Assembly (NCBI RefSeq): GCF_024139115.2
Contig: NC_085140.1
Span: 436,627,260-436,691,259 of the forward strand
Length of the DNA: 64,000 bases
Source of the DNA: Armigeres subalbatus
Lineage: Eukaryota > Arthropoda > Insecta > Diptera > Culicidae
Direction of reading: 5' to 3'
In this document: positions 58,601-62,426 of the stretch, in pieces
Numbering within the stretch: position 1 is the first letter of the stretch
How the letters are laid out: each line of letters starts with the position of its first letter
The notes under the pieces: model-generated
The model's input: the letters and a program-made list of their open reading frames with translations, nothing else
Databases searched by the model: none
What the model was told of the DNA's origin: nothing
Translations under genes and position numbers: made by a program

Positions 58601-60706
58601 ATCTCATGATAAGGATATAAATCGTTGATCACAGGCTGGTAACTACGTGCGAGACGATGTTGTGTCTTCCACAATTCAACTTATTCTTAATAGTCCACCG
58701 GAGGAACAGGCCTATATTGGATTGAGGTTATGGGATTCGCTTCATAACATTACCAATTCCTTCGAGGACAAGCAACCATTGTTGCAGGTGGCCGTTTGGA
58801 CGATCGGAGAGTATGGCGATTTAGTATTGAGTGGCGAACGAATCGAAGGTAATGCCTGGTGTGGTTATAAACATTGACTGAATGTTCGTTTGCCGATCAC
58901 CTAGCTTAGTGTAATTGTCTCACGTAGTTGTACAACTGTAGTAGAACGTAGTTTCGTTTTCTCTGTATCCTTCTATTTTCATTGAATCAACACACCTAAA
59001 TCAAAGATGTTGCAATTCCTGCAGAGGGTGAATTAGTGGAGCTCTACCAAAAGTTACTGTGGTCTACTTCGGTATCGACAGCCAGCAAACAATACACATT
59101 GGTGTCGTTGGCCAAACTTAGCACTAGGATTCATTCGAAAGAAGAGTAGGTTCTTCCGAATTTATCTTTGAAGCATTCTCTCACACGCTACGAATCATTA
59201 CAGGGAAGCTCGGGCGAAGCAGATCATAGAAGCCTTCGGTACGCACCTCCACATCGACCTACAGCAGCGTGGTGTGGAATTTTCACAGCTCTTCCGTGAC
59301 TACAGTCATTTACGTCCGGCTTTGCTGGAGAAAATGCCCAAAATTCAGAAATCGCTGCCAAATGGAAACGACAGCAGTGGTATCTTTGAGGAACACTCGA
59401 ATAGTATTGATTTGATTGAAGGCGATGACCTGGAAAGCAGTGGGTTGATGTCGCTTTCTGGGGTAGGTGGTGGCGGCGGAGGAAGCTTAAAAGTGGGGTC
59501 CGATTCGGTAAGAATGCTAAACAGGTTGTTTAGGTATACATATTCTGTAATGCTTATTTATAAATTTTCAGAACGCACTTCTGGATCTGCTGGGAGGAGG
59601 AAGTGACGACCCGGTGGATGGTCTAGGCCTTGTGCCATCGACAAATTCGATTATTCCTACGGCTGCAACCAACGGAAAAACTCCAACGCCCAGCAGTTCC
59701 AACAATCAAGATTTACTCGATTTGCTCGGAGGGCTGGACATGCCAGCCAGCACCCCACCGGCAGCGATTCCACCGTTGAGCGGCGATATCGGACTGGATC
59801 TGAACAGCTTGAATGACAATAGTATAAAGGCGGTCACTACGAGCATCGCTAATCCGCTGTCCACGGGGGTTACGGGTTCCAGTTCGTTTGGCGGATTGGA
59901 AAATCTGTTGAATTCGAACTTGACATCGCCAACGACGACATTACCAACGGGATTGGCCTCAACGGCTTCCCTCATTAATAGTAGCAGTAGTACCGCAAAT
60001 AGCCTTTTTAGCGACTTCTCGTCGATTAACAATAATGAGGTAAGTATTTTCAAATCTTGTAGATTCGCATTACGAATTATTTTTGTCTATTTGTAGGACT
60101 CGAAAACTCTGACAGCCTTAGATAAGAACGGTCTACTTGTACAGTTAGTGGCTAAGAATAGTGGCGGTTGCCTGCAGATCATCATGACAGCTGTAAATAA
60201 CTCGTTAACCACATTAGAACAATATCTTTTCCAGGTGAATTATATATAAAATAAATTCTTCTGAATTGTAATCCCCTACAATCATAATGTTTATTTTCAG
60301 GCTGCCGTTCCCCGAAGTTTTACGTTGCAGATGCTATCGCCCTCTGGTTCTTCTCTTGTACCCGGCGGAACCATTACCCAAGAGATGCGTGTATCCAGCA
60401 CTGCAAAGGTAAGTGCATATTATTCAAGTCATCCGCATCGCCCATATTCTCAAATATCACCTGATTTTTTTCGTGCATTTTTCACGATATATCCAATGCA
60501 TGTAAATTGTCCAATTGGCCATTTTACCATTTGATAATTATTACTATTACCGCAATATGCAATTTATAAAAAAAAATCCTCTGATCTTTATCGAATAGGC
60601 CACTCTCCGAATGCGACTGCGGATATCGTACCAGTGCGATGGTAACCCAATCCTGGAACAGACCGAAGTGTCCGGATTCCCCGAGGATCCCACGTCGCTT
60701 GAATGA
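13618..60706 (+). CDS. AP-1gamma: AP-1 complex subunit gamma, whole gene (14 coding exons)
   Basis: Large gamma subunit of the heterotetrameric AP-1 clathrin adaptor, which acts in cargo sorting at the trans-Golgi network and endosomes. Exons with GT-AG borders join in frame: 13618-13660, 13821-14151, 14222-14460, 35370-35446, 46463-46558, 46627-46787, 58190-58574, 58635-58848, 59007-59145, 59204-59507, 59572-60039, 60097-60234, 60301-60408, 60599-60706. The product is about 936 aa; fly and human gamma-adaptins are roughly 820-960 aa. Residues 1 to about 570 form the alpha-solenoid trunk, with segments such as [32 protein letters not shown] and [19 protein letters not shown] Ser/Thr/Gly-rich hinge follows with two LLDLLGG motifs, then a C-terminal ear of about 117 aa. 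No stop or frameshift interrupts the exons. Three introns are transposon-swollen. Family assignment is from remembered conservation, not a search. Confidence 0.96.
13821..14151 (+). CDS. AP-1gamma: AP-1gamma exon 2 (N-terminal trunk)
   Basis: Follows CTCAAAACAG and ends before GTTAGT. It completes Val15 and reads through [18 protein letters not shown], the [19 protein letters not shown] helices and [17 protein letters not shown] to residue 124. This is the most conserved part of large adaptins. The exon is CpG- and GC-rich compared with the AT-rich flanks. The final AA joins T of exon 3 to make Asn (CLKNDLN). Confidence 0.96.
14222..14460 (+). CDS. AP-1gamma: AP-1gamma exon 3 (trunk)
   Basis: Separated from exon 2 by a 70-bp intron. 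Encodes residues 125-204 with [19 protein letters not shown], then [18 protein letters not shown] and SLLNEKNHG. It ends in phase 1 before GTAAGT, followed by the 20.9-kb intron 3. Confidence 0.96.
14461..15520. other. AP-1gamma: intron 3, first kilobase
   Basis: AT-rich intronic DNA after the exon 3 donor. No repeat boundary or ORF recognised. Confidence 0.5.
15582..16952. mobile_element. TA-flanked element with CCCCGGGGCAAGTG ends
   Basis: Inverted ends AGGTACCCCGGGGCAAGTG and CACTTGCCCCGGGGTACCT, TA on both sides (15580-15581, 16953-16954), 1371 bp. Internal GGGGCAAGTGGGACC repeats occur. Short + strand ORFs show no transposase motifs. Confidence 0.82.
16968..17196 (+). repeat. R1 repeat, copy B1 (5' part)
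   Basis: TGCTTTTCTCGTA start, then CATAGTGTTATATACCAATC, a TGTGTG stretch and GATTTTCTCGCAACAAGTTA. It stops where the 23-bp minisatellite begins. Confidence 0.7.
17213..17530. repeat. degenerate 23-bp minisatellite (short block)
   Basis: About 13 diverged units around GCCTCTTGAAAGGAGGCTTC. This is the reverse complement, with few changes, of the unit of the large array at 39912-41057. Each unit contains a GCCTC/GAGGC hairpin. Confidence 0.8.
17540..17811 (-). repeat. R1 repeat, copy B2 (opposite orientation)
   Basis: Reads outward as GTATACGAGAAAGGCA at the right edge, with the ATATAACACTATGGGTCT segment in the reverse sense. With copy B1 it forms an inverted R1 pair around the minisatellite. 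Confidence 0.75.
17855..18020 (+). repeat. R2 interspersed repeat
   Basis: Contains GATACGTATTTCGACCTCAA, AGTAAGGCCGTCTTCAGTG and GTACTTGACTCGACTT. Its reverse strand reads CACTGAAGACGGCC, then GGTCGAAATACG, related in layout to the hammerhead-like core at 12411-12440. Confidence 0.75.
18243..18402. repeat. long hairpin inside R2-related sequence
   Basis: Arms of about 63 nt: AATTCTCGCTTAACTTTTCA at 18243 pairs with TGAAAAGTTAAGCGAGAATT ending 18402; loop of about 34 nt. Flanked on both sides by R2-like text (GTCTTCACTTG at left, CTACGTATTTCGACCTCA at right). Confidence 0.8.
18405..18500 (+). repeat. R2 repeat fragment
   Basis: Carries ACGTATTTCGACCTCAACAG and CAAGTCGAGTCAAGTATGAG, the R2 signature, adjoining the hairpin. 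Confidence 0.6.
18752..19060 (+). repeat. R3-like interspersed repeat
   Basis: Starts AACTAGCGAAAGAAACCCAG and ends TCATTTTTATTATATAGAA, with GCAAATCGGTCAACCCGTTC before the end. Organisation parallels the repeat at 4926-5175. Class unknown. Confidence 0.5.
19759..19933. mobile_element. MITE of the GGGCCGATGCCCACGTAGCG type, first of a pair
   Basis: Ends GGGCCGATGCCCACGTAGCG and CGCTACGTCCGCCC. It contains a perfect 25-bp inverted repeat, ACGCAAGGTACCCAGCATCA at 19808 against the matching arm ending 19888. Directly followed by a second copy of the same terminal family. Confidence 0.72.
19935..20102. mobile_element. MITE of the same family, second of a pair
   Basis: Begins GGGCCGATGCCCACGTAGCG and ends CGCTACGTGGACATCGGACC. 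TA/TTAA-like bases flank both units, as in TA- or TWA-targeting elements. The interior differs from the first unit. Confidence 0.72.
20208..20298. repeat. fragment of the TCACTA hAT family
   Basis: GTGACTTTTAGTGACTGACC and GATTCGCTACCAGGCCTG match the right end of the element at 7947-8997. Confidence 0.7.
20323..21169. other. AP-1gamma: intron 3 DNA before the LTR element
   Basis: No gene recognised. An isolated R1 5' end (TGCCTTTCTCGTATAC) stands near 21110-21125, about 45 bp before the LTR. Confidence 0.4.
21170..21397 (+). repeat. 5' LTR
   Basis: 228 bp starting TGCCACTCAGGTGC and ending CACGATTCCCATAAG. Contains a TATAAATA box at about 21242 and AATAAA near 21332, so it has both promoter and poly(A) signals. 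Confidence 0.93.
21398..21415 (+). promoter_or_regulatory. primer-binding site
   Basis: TGGTGTCAGAAGTGGGAT abuts the LTR. The complement resembles the 3' end of a tRNA-Leu (CCACTTCTGACACCA). The tRNA identity is from memory. Confidence 0.75.
21555..22440 (+). pseudogene. gag remnant of the LTR element (frame-broken)
   Basis: An N-terminal piece from 21555 starts [20 protein letters not shown], probably a coiled coil. It stops at 21768. The frame resumes around 21789 ([12 protein letters not shown]), shifts again near 21905 ([13 protein letters not shown] to 22344), and once more near 22340, where an Asp/Glu-rich tail follows. No CCHC zinc knuckle was found, as in several errantivirus gags. 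At least three disruptions. Confidence 0.8.
22480..22744 (+). pseudogene. aspartic protease domain of pol
   Basis: [11 protein letters not shown] near 22514-22546 is the retroviral-type D-T-G active-site motif. The open frame ends at 22744 and the downstream pol continues in another frame from about 22732. Confidence 0.82.
22732..23921 (+). pseudogene. reverse transcriptase region of pol
   Basis: The first part (to 23265) reads [14 protein letters not shown] and stops; the frame changes by one base. The main RT block from 23283 carries [52 protein letters not shown] and the catalytic YMDD at 23685-23696. A second frame change near 23890 precedes the connection domain. Confidence 0.92.
23922..24652 (+). 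pseudogene. RNase H region of pol
   Basis: The segment [20 protein letters not shown] just upstream is in the frame of this block. Then follow [43 protein letters not shown] and DGLSRIP. An isolated TAA at 24650-24652 is a nonsense change: the same frame goes straight on into integrase. Confidence 0.9.
24653..25587 (+). pseudogene. integrase region of pol, second catalytic Asp lost
   Basis: The HHCC zinc motif is visible as HNFNH followed by CWDCKYAK, and the first catalytic Asp is in SLFMDVY. The expected D-N-G block is missing: after ETLMPLIS (about 25140) the frame changes and picks up at [15 protein letters not shown]. The catalytic Glu follows in GTIERFHN. A short deletion therefore removed the second Asp of the DDE triad. 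Confidence 0.88.
25704..27233 (+). pseudogene. env-like gene of the LTR element (frame-broken)
   Basis: A pyrimidine-rich acceptor TTCCTTACAG ends at 25704, as expected for a spliced env message. The first part is open to 25966 and then the frame changes. The second part (25956-27233) runs 425 codons. It begins near a basic RIKR site at about 25979-25990, followed by a Gly/Asp-containing segment like the fusion region of baculovirus-F-related env proteins. It has several N-glycosylation sequons and a hydrophobic membrane span near 27055-27120 before a short tail. The frame break lies just before the basic site, so no continuous product can be made. Described as a relic only. Confidence 0.83.
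27234..27266 (+). promoter_or_regulatory. 3' hairpin and polypurine-like tract before the 3' LTR
   Basis: GAAAGCCGAGGACGGCTTTC is a perfect 7-bp stem with a 6-nt loop, followed by an A-rich ACTAAAAG next to the LTR. Confidence 0.6.
27267..27493 (+). repeat. 3' LTR
   Basis: 227 bp, identical to the 5' LTR apart from one T fewer in the TCTTTTTTT run. It contains the same AATAAA hexamer, in sense with the host gene. Confidence 0.93.
27642..28500 (+). pseudogene. Tc1/mariner-type transposase remnant (DD37E-like)
   Basis: Decayed coding region abutting the LTR element. Recognisable are [20 protein letters not shown] (helix-turn-helix region), an [12 protein letters not shown] block, [10 protein letters not shown] with the first Asp, [26 protein letters not shown] with the second Asp, and [13 protein letters not shown]. 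There are 37 residues between the Asp of WPD and the Glu of NEKY, matching the DD37E spacing described from mosquitoes (ITmD37E). Stops and frame shifts interrupt it. Confidence 0.85.
28554..28818. mobile_element. piggyBac-like MITE, copy 1
   Basis: Ends GGTGGTTATACAA and TTGTATAATCACC, with TTAA at the left (28550-28553) and TCAA at the right (28819-28822). Internal GTGGTGAATTTGAAATTCAC palindrome. Same family as 37364-37607. Confidence 0.85.
29034..29529 (+). repeat. R1 repeat, copy C
   Basis: Starts at ATACGTAAAGGCTATAGGAT, missing about 20 bp of the terminus, and runs to AAAGGCACCACCAACGCTAG then a T-rich tail. It has CCCTAAAGTGCTATTTCGAC uninterrupted, which shows the empty site for the SINE in copy A. 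Confidence 0.8.
29536..29830. repeat. possible SINE 3' part
   Basis: GTACATTGAGAATGGGTAGC and CACGGAGTAGCAAGTACGA resemble the 3' part of the SINE at 42725-43347 (GTACATTGAAGATGTGTGCT, AATGGAGTAGCAACTACGA). No head or target duplication seen. Confidence 0.4.
29965..30290 (-). repeat. R1 repeat, copy D, split by a MITE
   Basis: Reverse-sense R1 text CATAACCTCAATTCGTCGAA and GATTGGTA, then after the MITE the continuation TATAACAC. Confidence 0.7.
30048..30278. mobile_element. TA-flanked MITE nested in R1 copy D
   Basis: Inverted ends TCGACACAGTTGTTTCATAA and TTATGAAGCAACAATGTCGA (about 38 bp of arm), with TA at 30046-30047 and 30279-30280. The R1 sequence is continuous once the MITE is removed, which proves insertion. 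Confidence 0.85.
30300..30950 (-). pseudogene. probable LINE fragment (endonuclease to RT linker)
   Basis: On the - strand, around 30940-30700, the reading [20 protein letters not shown] is like the end of a LINE apurinic endonuclease domain (SDHxLLxGxIxLRI), and [11 protein letters not shown] follows. Several stops. Low identity; the call rests on pattern only. Confidence 0.5.
31088..31623. mobile_element. TA-flanked MITE with CCGCAACAATAGGA motifs
   Basis: Inverted ends GGGTAAAACGACCTATT and GATAGGACATTTTACCC, TA at 31086-31087 and 31624-31625. Inside, variants of TACCGCAACAATAGGAC recur at least five times. Confidence 0.82.
31626..33010. other. AP-1gamma: intron 3 DNA without recognised gene
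   Basis: Mostly AT-rich. A GC-rich segment at about 32165-32345 is unusual for the intron but shows no coding or family signal. Confidence 0.35.
33031..33610 (-). pseudogene. LINE reverse transcriptase C-terminal fragment (open)
   Basis: Open on the - strand: [60 protein letters not shown] and [16 protein letters not shown] are the typical tail of a non-LTR reverse transcriptase. A Trp/Arg-rich end [13 protein letters not shown] follows. The frame runs further to 33816 into unrelated DNA. 5'-truncated, as expected of LINE insertions. Same family as 6001-6365. Confidence 0.88.
33808..34142. mobile_element. MITE with CCCGAGCAAAG ends
   Basis: Inverted ends CCCGAGCAAAGCTTGAGAGC and its imperfect complement ending CTTTGCTCGGG. 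Interior rich in ATCAAA/TTTGAT words. No clear target duplication. Confidence 0.72.
34431..35030. mobile_element. 600-bp element with perfect 28-bp inverted ends
   Basis: Ends begin TGAACCGGTGCCAGCGAAAG and mirror exactly over 28 bp. GTGGTACATGTAC words recur four or five times inside. No transposase and no clear target duplication. Confidence 0.82.
35370..35446 (+). CDS. AP-1gamma: AP-1gamma exon 4
   Basis: A 77-nt exon after TTTCCTAG. It finishes Gly205 and encodes [16 protein letters not shown] then QDTLNHFKK, ending on a codon boundary before GTAGAT. It is isolated between the 20.9-kb and 11-kb introns and would be easily missed by gene prediction. Confidence 0.93.
35447..37363. other. 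AP-1gamma: intron 4, first part
   Basis: AT- and pyrimidine-rich; holds only the candidate microexon at 36246-36263. Notably free of recognisable transposons, unlike the rest of the intron. Confidence 0.45.
36246..36263 (+). CDS. AP-1gamma: candidate AP-1gamma microexon of 18 nt (alternative)
   Basis: A pyrimidine-rich tract ending TTGCTTGCCAG is followed by 18 nt and then GTAATG. Both neighbouring exons join at a codon boundary here, so the 18 nt would insert DSGNQE between HFKK (exon 4) and IVPN (exon 5) without changing frame. The splice signals are plausible but the element is very short, so chance is possible. Not counted in the 936-aa product. Confidence 0.45.
37364..37607. mobile_element. 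piggyBac-like MITE, copy 2
   Basis: Ends GGTGGTTATACAA and TTGTATAATTACC inside intact TTAA duplications (37360-37363, 37608-37611). Contains GTGGTGAATTTAAAATTCAC. 244 bp. Confidence 0.9.
37724..38280. repeat. hAT-like left end and following unassigned DNA
   Basis: CAATGGTTCTCAACCTGGGG at about 37726 is the common hAT terminal type. No matching right end was found. The + strand is open for 132 codons (37874-38272) without known motifs. A single 23-bp minisatellite unit GAAGCCTCCTTCCAAGAGGC sits at about 38210-38230. Confidence 0.5.
38590..39290. repeat. 78-bp satellite, about nine units
   Basis: Copies of TTGAGCACACTGCCGAATGC recur at 39058, 39136 and 39214 (period 78), with further more diverged copies back to about 38648. 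Because 78 is divisible by three, long open frames appear on both strands (for example 267 codons on the - strand), which I take as artefacts. GC-rich. Confidence 0.88.
39291..39911. other. spacer between the two satellite blocks
   Basis: GC-richer than most of the intron, with several overlapping short ORFs on both strands; no family recognised. Confidence 0.35.
39912..41057. repeat. 23-bp minisatellite, about 50 units
   Basis: Head-to-tail copies of GGAAGCCTCCTTCCAAGAGG plus CCC. Each unit can form a GCCTC/GAGGC hairpin. 23 is not a multiple of three, so three units give a 23-residue repeat and all - strand frames stay open (up to 409 codons). This is not evidence of a protein. Central units are nearly identical; the flanks are more diverged. 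Confidence 0.95.
41058..42119. other. AP-1gamma: intron 4 DNA with an R2 fragment
   Basis: Contains R2 text at 41325-41455 (GATACGTATTTCGACCTCAA, GGCCGTCTTCGGTGACTCG). Otherwise no feature recognised. Confidence 0.45.
42120..42480. repeat. imperfect foldback repeat
   Basis: ACGCTTCGAAAATTGATTG and CATATGCAAGAAATC at 42165-42205 pair with CAATCAATCTTCGAAGCG and GATTTTTTGCATATG at 42395-42440. GCCAGCACTACTG pairs with CGGCAGTGCTGGC. Arms about 100 bp, spacer about 140 bp. Confidence 0.7.
42681..43884. mobile_element. TA-flanked MITE with nested SINE
   Basis: Inverted ends AGGACTGTTCAGTTTATAAA and AATAAACTGAACAGTCCC, followed inward by GAGGACAC/GTGTCCTC. TA at 42679-42680 and 43885-43886. About half of its length is the SINE at 42725-43347. 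Confidence 0.85.
42725..43347 (+). mobile_element. tRNA-related SINE with 23-bp target duplication
   Basis: The head has a box-A-like GGCTTGGTAGCCATATGG and box-B-like GGTTCAATCCC, spaced as in a tRNA gene; the tail is (GCTCAA)n. The exact 23-bp duplication begins AGGACACCTTGTATTGTCGA at 42702-42724 and 43348-43370. Related to the - strand SINE at 57490-57943. RNA polymerase III transcription is inferred from the boxes. Confidence 0.9.
44222..44368. mobile_element. 147-bp TA-flanked MITE
   Basis: Arms of about 40 bp: GTACGTTCAGATTATGAGC with its mirror ending CATAATCTGAACGTAC, and CTATATCACTTGATATAG with CTATATCAAGTGATATA. TA on both sides. Confidence 0.88.
44373..45638. other. AP-1gamma: intron 4 DNA, nothing recognised
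   Basis: Short ORFs only. A GC-richer stretch at 44600-44800 shows no family motif. Confidence 0.35.
45639..45886. mobile_element. MITE with 27-bp inverted ends
   Basis: TGGTCGGGGTTCAGCCAAAT at left mirrors ATTTGGCTGAACCCCGACCA at right without mismatch over about 27 bp; 248 bp in total. No sure target duplication. Confidence 0.85.
45887..46462. other. AP-1gamma: intron 4, last part
   Basis: AT-rich, ends in the exon 5 acceptor; no other feature. Confidence 0.4.
46463..46558 (+). CDS. AP-1gamma: AP-1gamma exon 5
   Basis: Exactly 32 codons between TTATCAG and [24 protein letters not shown], then [14 protein letters not shown]. This is a hallmark segment of gamma-adaptins. In phase 0 at both ends. 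Confidence 0.96.
46627..46787 (+). CDS. AP-1gamma: AP-1gamma exon 6
   Basis: Follows a 68-bp intron. Encodes [40 protein letters not shown] and [12 protein letters not shown]. It ends with AA before GTAAGG, completed by A of exon 7 to give Lys. The 11.4-kb intron 6 follows. Confidence 0.96.
46788..47269. other. AP-1gamma: intron 6, first part
   Basis: AT-rich, with a palindromic TAATTAATTATTAATTAATTA run near 46947; nothing else recognised. Confidence 0.4.
47270..47360 (-). repeat. tandem duplicate of the Feilai 3' end and flank
   Basis: The 91-bp segment beginning GTCTAATCCATCCGCTTTGA recurs at 47361. It contains host flank, the target duplication and the last part of the SINE, so it arose after SINE insertion. 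Confidence 0.9.
47383..47675 (-). mobile_element. Feilai-like tRNA-related SINE
   Basis: - strand head GGGCCCTCCTTAGCCTTGCG with box B GGTTCGATTCCCGG, body and (AAG)n 3' end. Flanked by CGCTTTGAGC at 47373-47382 and 47676-47685. Nearly identical to the + strand copy at 62427-62712. Feilai is a known Aedes aegypti SINE family; the assignment is from memory. Confidence 0.88.
47800..48430. repeat. degenerate GGAATTTC-type tandem region
   Basis: Many variants of AAGGAATTTC and AGGAATTTTTGAAG recur at irregular spacing. A common look for decayed low-complexity repeat. Confidence 0.6.
49179..50713 (-). mobile_element. poly(A)-tailed retroposon inserted in the LINE RNase H region
   Basis: Starts with an eight-T run (poly(A) on the - strand). 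Flanked by CACTGGCCGAGCC (49166-49178) and CACTGGCCGAGTC (50714-50726), a 13-bp duplication with one mismatch. GC-rich, with internally repeated GAGGTGCCGCAGAAGCATCA and TAGCGAGACTTTCGTGTCCC segments. No RT or other coding motif recognised; it may be a LINE non-coding end. Confidence 0.72.
51300..51985. other. LINE-derived and inserted DNA between RT fragments
   Basis: Part of the - strand LINE, with stops. 51470-51680 is AT-rich and lacks LINE motifs, so another insertion is possible. Confidence 0.35.
52430..52851. mobile_element. insertion in the LINE RT region, including an R1 end
   Basis: The LINE reading is lost at about 52430 and returns at about 52852. In between lies unassigned AT-rich DNA, then an R1 5' end (TGCCTTTCTCGTATACTAAG at about 52768) to GGAGACCCA. 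Confidence 0.55.
53095..53590. other. unassigned insertion with repeated CTGGGTA words
   Basis: Interrupts the LINE. AATCTGGGTA/TACCCAGATT words recur on both strands (53110, 53150, 53200, 53465, 53545). No ends or target duplication found. Confidence 0.45.
53599..53794. mobile_element. 196-bp MITE with 8-bp target duplication
   Basis: Arms TATAGATAGTGGAATATATA and its mirror ending CTATCTATA, then ATGAGCGAA/TTCGCTCAT. Exact duplication GTGGTGAT at 53591-53598 and 53795-53802, suggesting a hAT-type non-autonomous element. Confidence 0.92.
54558..56699. mobile_element. 2.1-kb foldback element inside the LINE endonuclease
   Basis: Begins TAGGGTGTCCCAAAATTGGA and ends TCCAATTTTGGGACACCCTA. Arms of about 860 bp (54558-55417 and 55842-56699) match with few differences around a 424-bp spacer. 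Flanking TGTATAA at 54551-54557 and 56700-56706. It splits LINE endonuclease coding sequence that reads on across the gap. No transposase coding region. Confidence 0.93.
57490..57943 (-). mobile_element. tRNA-related SINE
   Basis: - strand head GGGCTCGGTGGTTTAGTGGC with box B GGGTTCAATTCCAGG and a (TAATGC)n tail. Exact 15-bp duplication AATTCTACGATCATT at 57475-57489 and 57944-57958. Related to the SINE at 42725-43347. Confidence 0.9.
57959..58189. other. AP-1gamma: intron 6, last part
   Basis: AT-rich intronic DNA ending in the exon 7 acceptor; nothing else seen. Confidence 0.5.
58190..58574 (+). CDS. AP-1gamma: AP-1gamma exon 7 (central trunk)
   Basis: Follows TCTCCACAG. Encodes residues 316-444, including [58 protein letters not shown] and the [20 protein letters not shown] helices. 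Phase 0 end before GTAAGA. Confidence 0.96.
58635..58848 (+). CDS. AP-1gamma: AP-1gamma exon 8
   Basis: After a 60-bp intron. Encodes [20 protein letters not shown] through [20 protein letters not shown] and GERIE, ending in phase 1 before GTAATG. Confidence 0.95.
59007..59145 (+). CDS. AP-1gamma: AP-1gamma exon 9 (two in-frame acceptors)
   Basis: The exon ends before GTAGGT and encodes [20 protein letters not shown] then [19 protein letters not shown]. The start is ambiguous. An upstream AAAG acceptor puts the start at 59007, adding DVAIPA. A better-looking CTGCAG acceptor starts the exon at 59025, 18 nt later and in the same frame. I prefer 59007 because the longer form keeps the spacing of human gamma1 here and the strong pyrimidine tract lies upstream of it. 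Both forms could be made. Confidence 0.85.
59204..59507 (+). CDS. AP-1gamma: AP-1gamma exon 10 (end of trunk, start of hinge)
   Basis: Encodes [20 protein letters not shown] and [20 protein letters not shown], the end of the trunk. It then turns into low-complexity hinge with a run GVGGGGGGS. Phase 0 end before GTAAGA. Confidence 0.94.
59572..60039 (+). CDS. AP-1gamma: AP-1gamma exon 11 (hinge with clathrin-box-like motifs)
   Basis: Largest exon (156 codons). Contains [10 protein letters not shown] at its start and [11 protein letters not shown] about 38 residues on; both resemble acidic-dileucine/clathrin-box motifs of adaptin hinges. The rest is Ser/Thr/Asn/Pro-rich and likely disordered, with a second LENLLNSN patch. 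The hinge is longer than in human gamma1, which accounts for the larger protein. Confidence 0.94.
60097..60234 (+). CDS. AP-1gamma: AP-1gamma exon 12 (ear)
   Basis: Begins [20 protein letters not shown] and ends TTLEQYLFQ. Start of the gamma-ear fold that binds accessory proteins. 46 codons, phase 0 at both ends. Confidence 0.93.
60301..60408 (+). CDS. AP-1gamma: AP-1gamma exon 13 (ear)
   Basis: Encodes [20 protein letters not shown] then [16 protein letters not shown], which matches the AAVPKxFxLQxLSPS signature of gamma ears. 36 codons, phase 0. Confidence 0.95.
60599..60706 (+). CDS. AP-1gamma: AP-1gamma exon 14 (ear C terminus and stop)
   Basis: Follows TCGAATAG and encodes [16 protein letters not shown], then [13 protein letters not shown], ending in TGA at 60704-60706. 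The FP near the C terminus matches the NNFPxxxW-type end of gamma ears, although the final Trp is absent here. Confidence 0.94.
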   Translation, partial: ATLRMRLRISYQCDGNPILEQTEVSGFPEDPTSLE

Positions 60707-62426
60707 GGTCCAAACTGGAATGTAAACATCACGGTCCAATTCTAGTTTGTCTATGGTCTATGGTGTTTCTTTCAATTCTTTTTTGAGGACTTGAGAGTCA
60801 AATGTTGTGTTCGGTTGCTTTTTCTCCGTTGAATAAGTAAGTATGCGTGTGTTATATGAGCAGATTCTTTGGTTTTAATGCATTAGGGACAAATTTTAGA
60901 CAAAAAAGCAACCGATTGTGAGTCCTTCTTCTGACCTCTACTTTAATTAGCCATGTAAAAAATTGAGATCATTATTTTTTTTTGCCAGTTGTGGCAACTT
61001 AAAACAAGAAACTAGTTAACTAACACTCGTAAACTGCTATTAATTATATTCAAATAAAAAAAATAAATAAAAAATAAAATAAAACAAAAGCACTACTAGT
61101 GAGATAGATAATATAATAATAAAAGCAGTGTTAGCATAGTATGAGTCGCGACTATGGATGATAGTGGATTTTTAGTTAGTTTGATAAGCGAGTGTTGAGT
61201 GCGTGAAGCTGTAAATATTCCTACACTAGAAATTGAAAAAGAGAAGCGATATTACTATTAGTACACCCTAGGAATCGGATCGTGCAAACAAGTAACCCCA
61301 TGTTTTTGAAACAGCTAGGTAGTGACTCGAGATAAGACAAAAGTTGGCTAAAGCATAGATCGTTCAGTGAGAAATGACTCTCTATCTCGCTTGAAATGGC
61401 TTTTAAATAATAAACATATTTAATTTTTGGCCTTTCCAAACTTATGAATTTCTCGATATGTTTGCCTTCGTGGAGTAATTTCTCTCGTTTTGTCAGGCAA
61501 TTAAAATTACTAGAAGCAAGTGTACTGTTTTCCGTCCAAATACACTCTATTCGATGCATGACGAGTGTGCGTGTGAATAAATGTCAACGAGAAGGCGTTA
61601 GTTTTGAAAGCTTTCCCACCAATTGTCTCCGACTTGCATGAAAATAAATATATCCAACATATGACAATGCTTCAAAGTGTAGAAATTACGCTACCTAAAC
61701 TAAAAATTTTAATCTAGGTTCAAGTTCAAGCCATCATCACCCTCTCTTGCTCAGAAAAAAAACAGACAATATCTACTTGTTTGAACCTACCCTTAATGGT
61801 ATTTTTGATGCGTTTGGCTTAATTCGTTGCAAAGTTTTTCAAACACGTAATACAAACAACAGTATTTTTGTACCATGAAAGAAATTAGGGAAGTGATGTT
61901 AAAGTTACAAAAAAATGAAAGCAAATCGGTTGAACATGTTATACAAATGAAAACTAATAGAACAACATTAAAATAATAAAATGGACAATGAATGAAGAGT
62001 AGGTGAGTAAAAGTAACTCATCTGAAGTCAACATTAAATAGGGAGTGCTGAACCACTACCATCAGAACCTAGTGGTTAACACTTTAGAATGAGTGAATAT
62101 GACTAGGAGAATATACGAAGGAGACATTGTAAAAGCTATAAATATATGTATAATACACAGACACCCGATTGTAATATGAACTGTGTTATTTTATTCAGTA
62201 TGGTTGTCGCCTGGTCCCAGGAAGTGACAAAACATTGCTATTACAGCCGAAACTCCCAGGATTTCCCAGCAATAATGATTCGCATTGTGATTCGGGGGGA
62301 GATATTCCATTATAAAGTTCTTCAAAAATTGATCAAATAAATTCAACGAAATGGCGCCAATAATCGCGTTTCTCAGTACATATTCACGACACTTTGTAAC
62401 TTATTTATCTCGTGATAGTCCTTGGT
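60707..62426 (+). other. AP-1gamma: presumed 3' UTR and downstream flank of AP-1gamma
   Basis: AT-rich and without convincing ORFs. AATAAA hexamers stand at 61053-61058 (inside an A-rich run), 61409-61414 and 61643-61648, so more than one poly(A) site is possible. The boundary of the transcript cannot be fixed from sequence alone. Confidence 0.5.
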
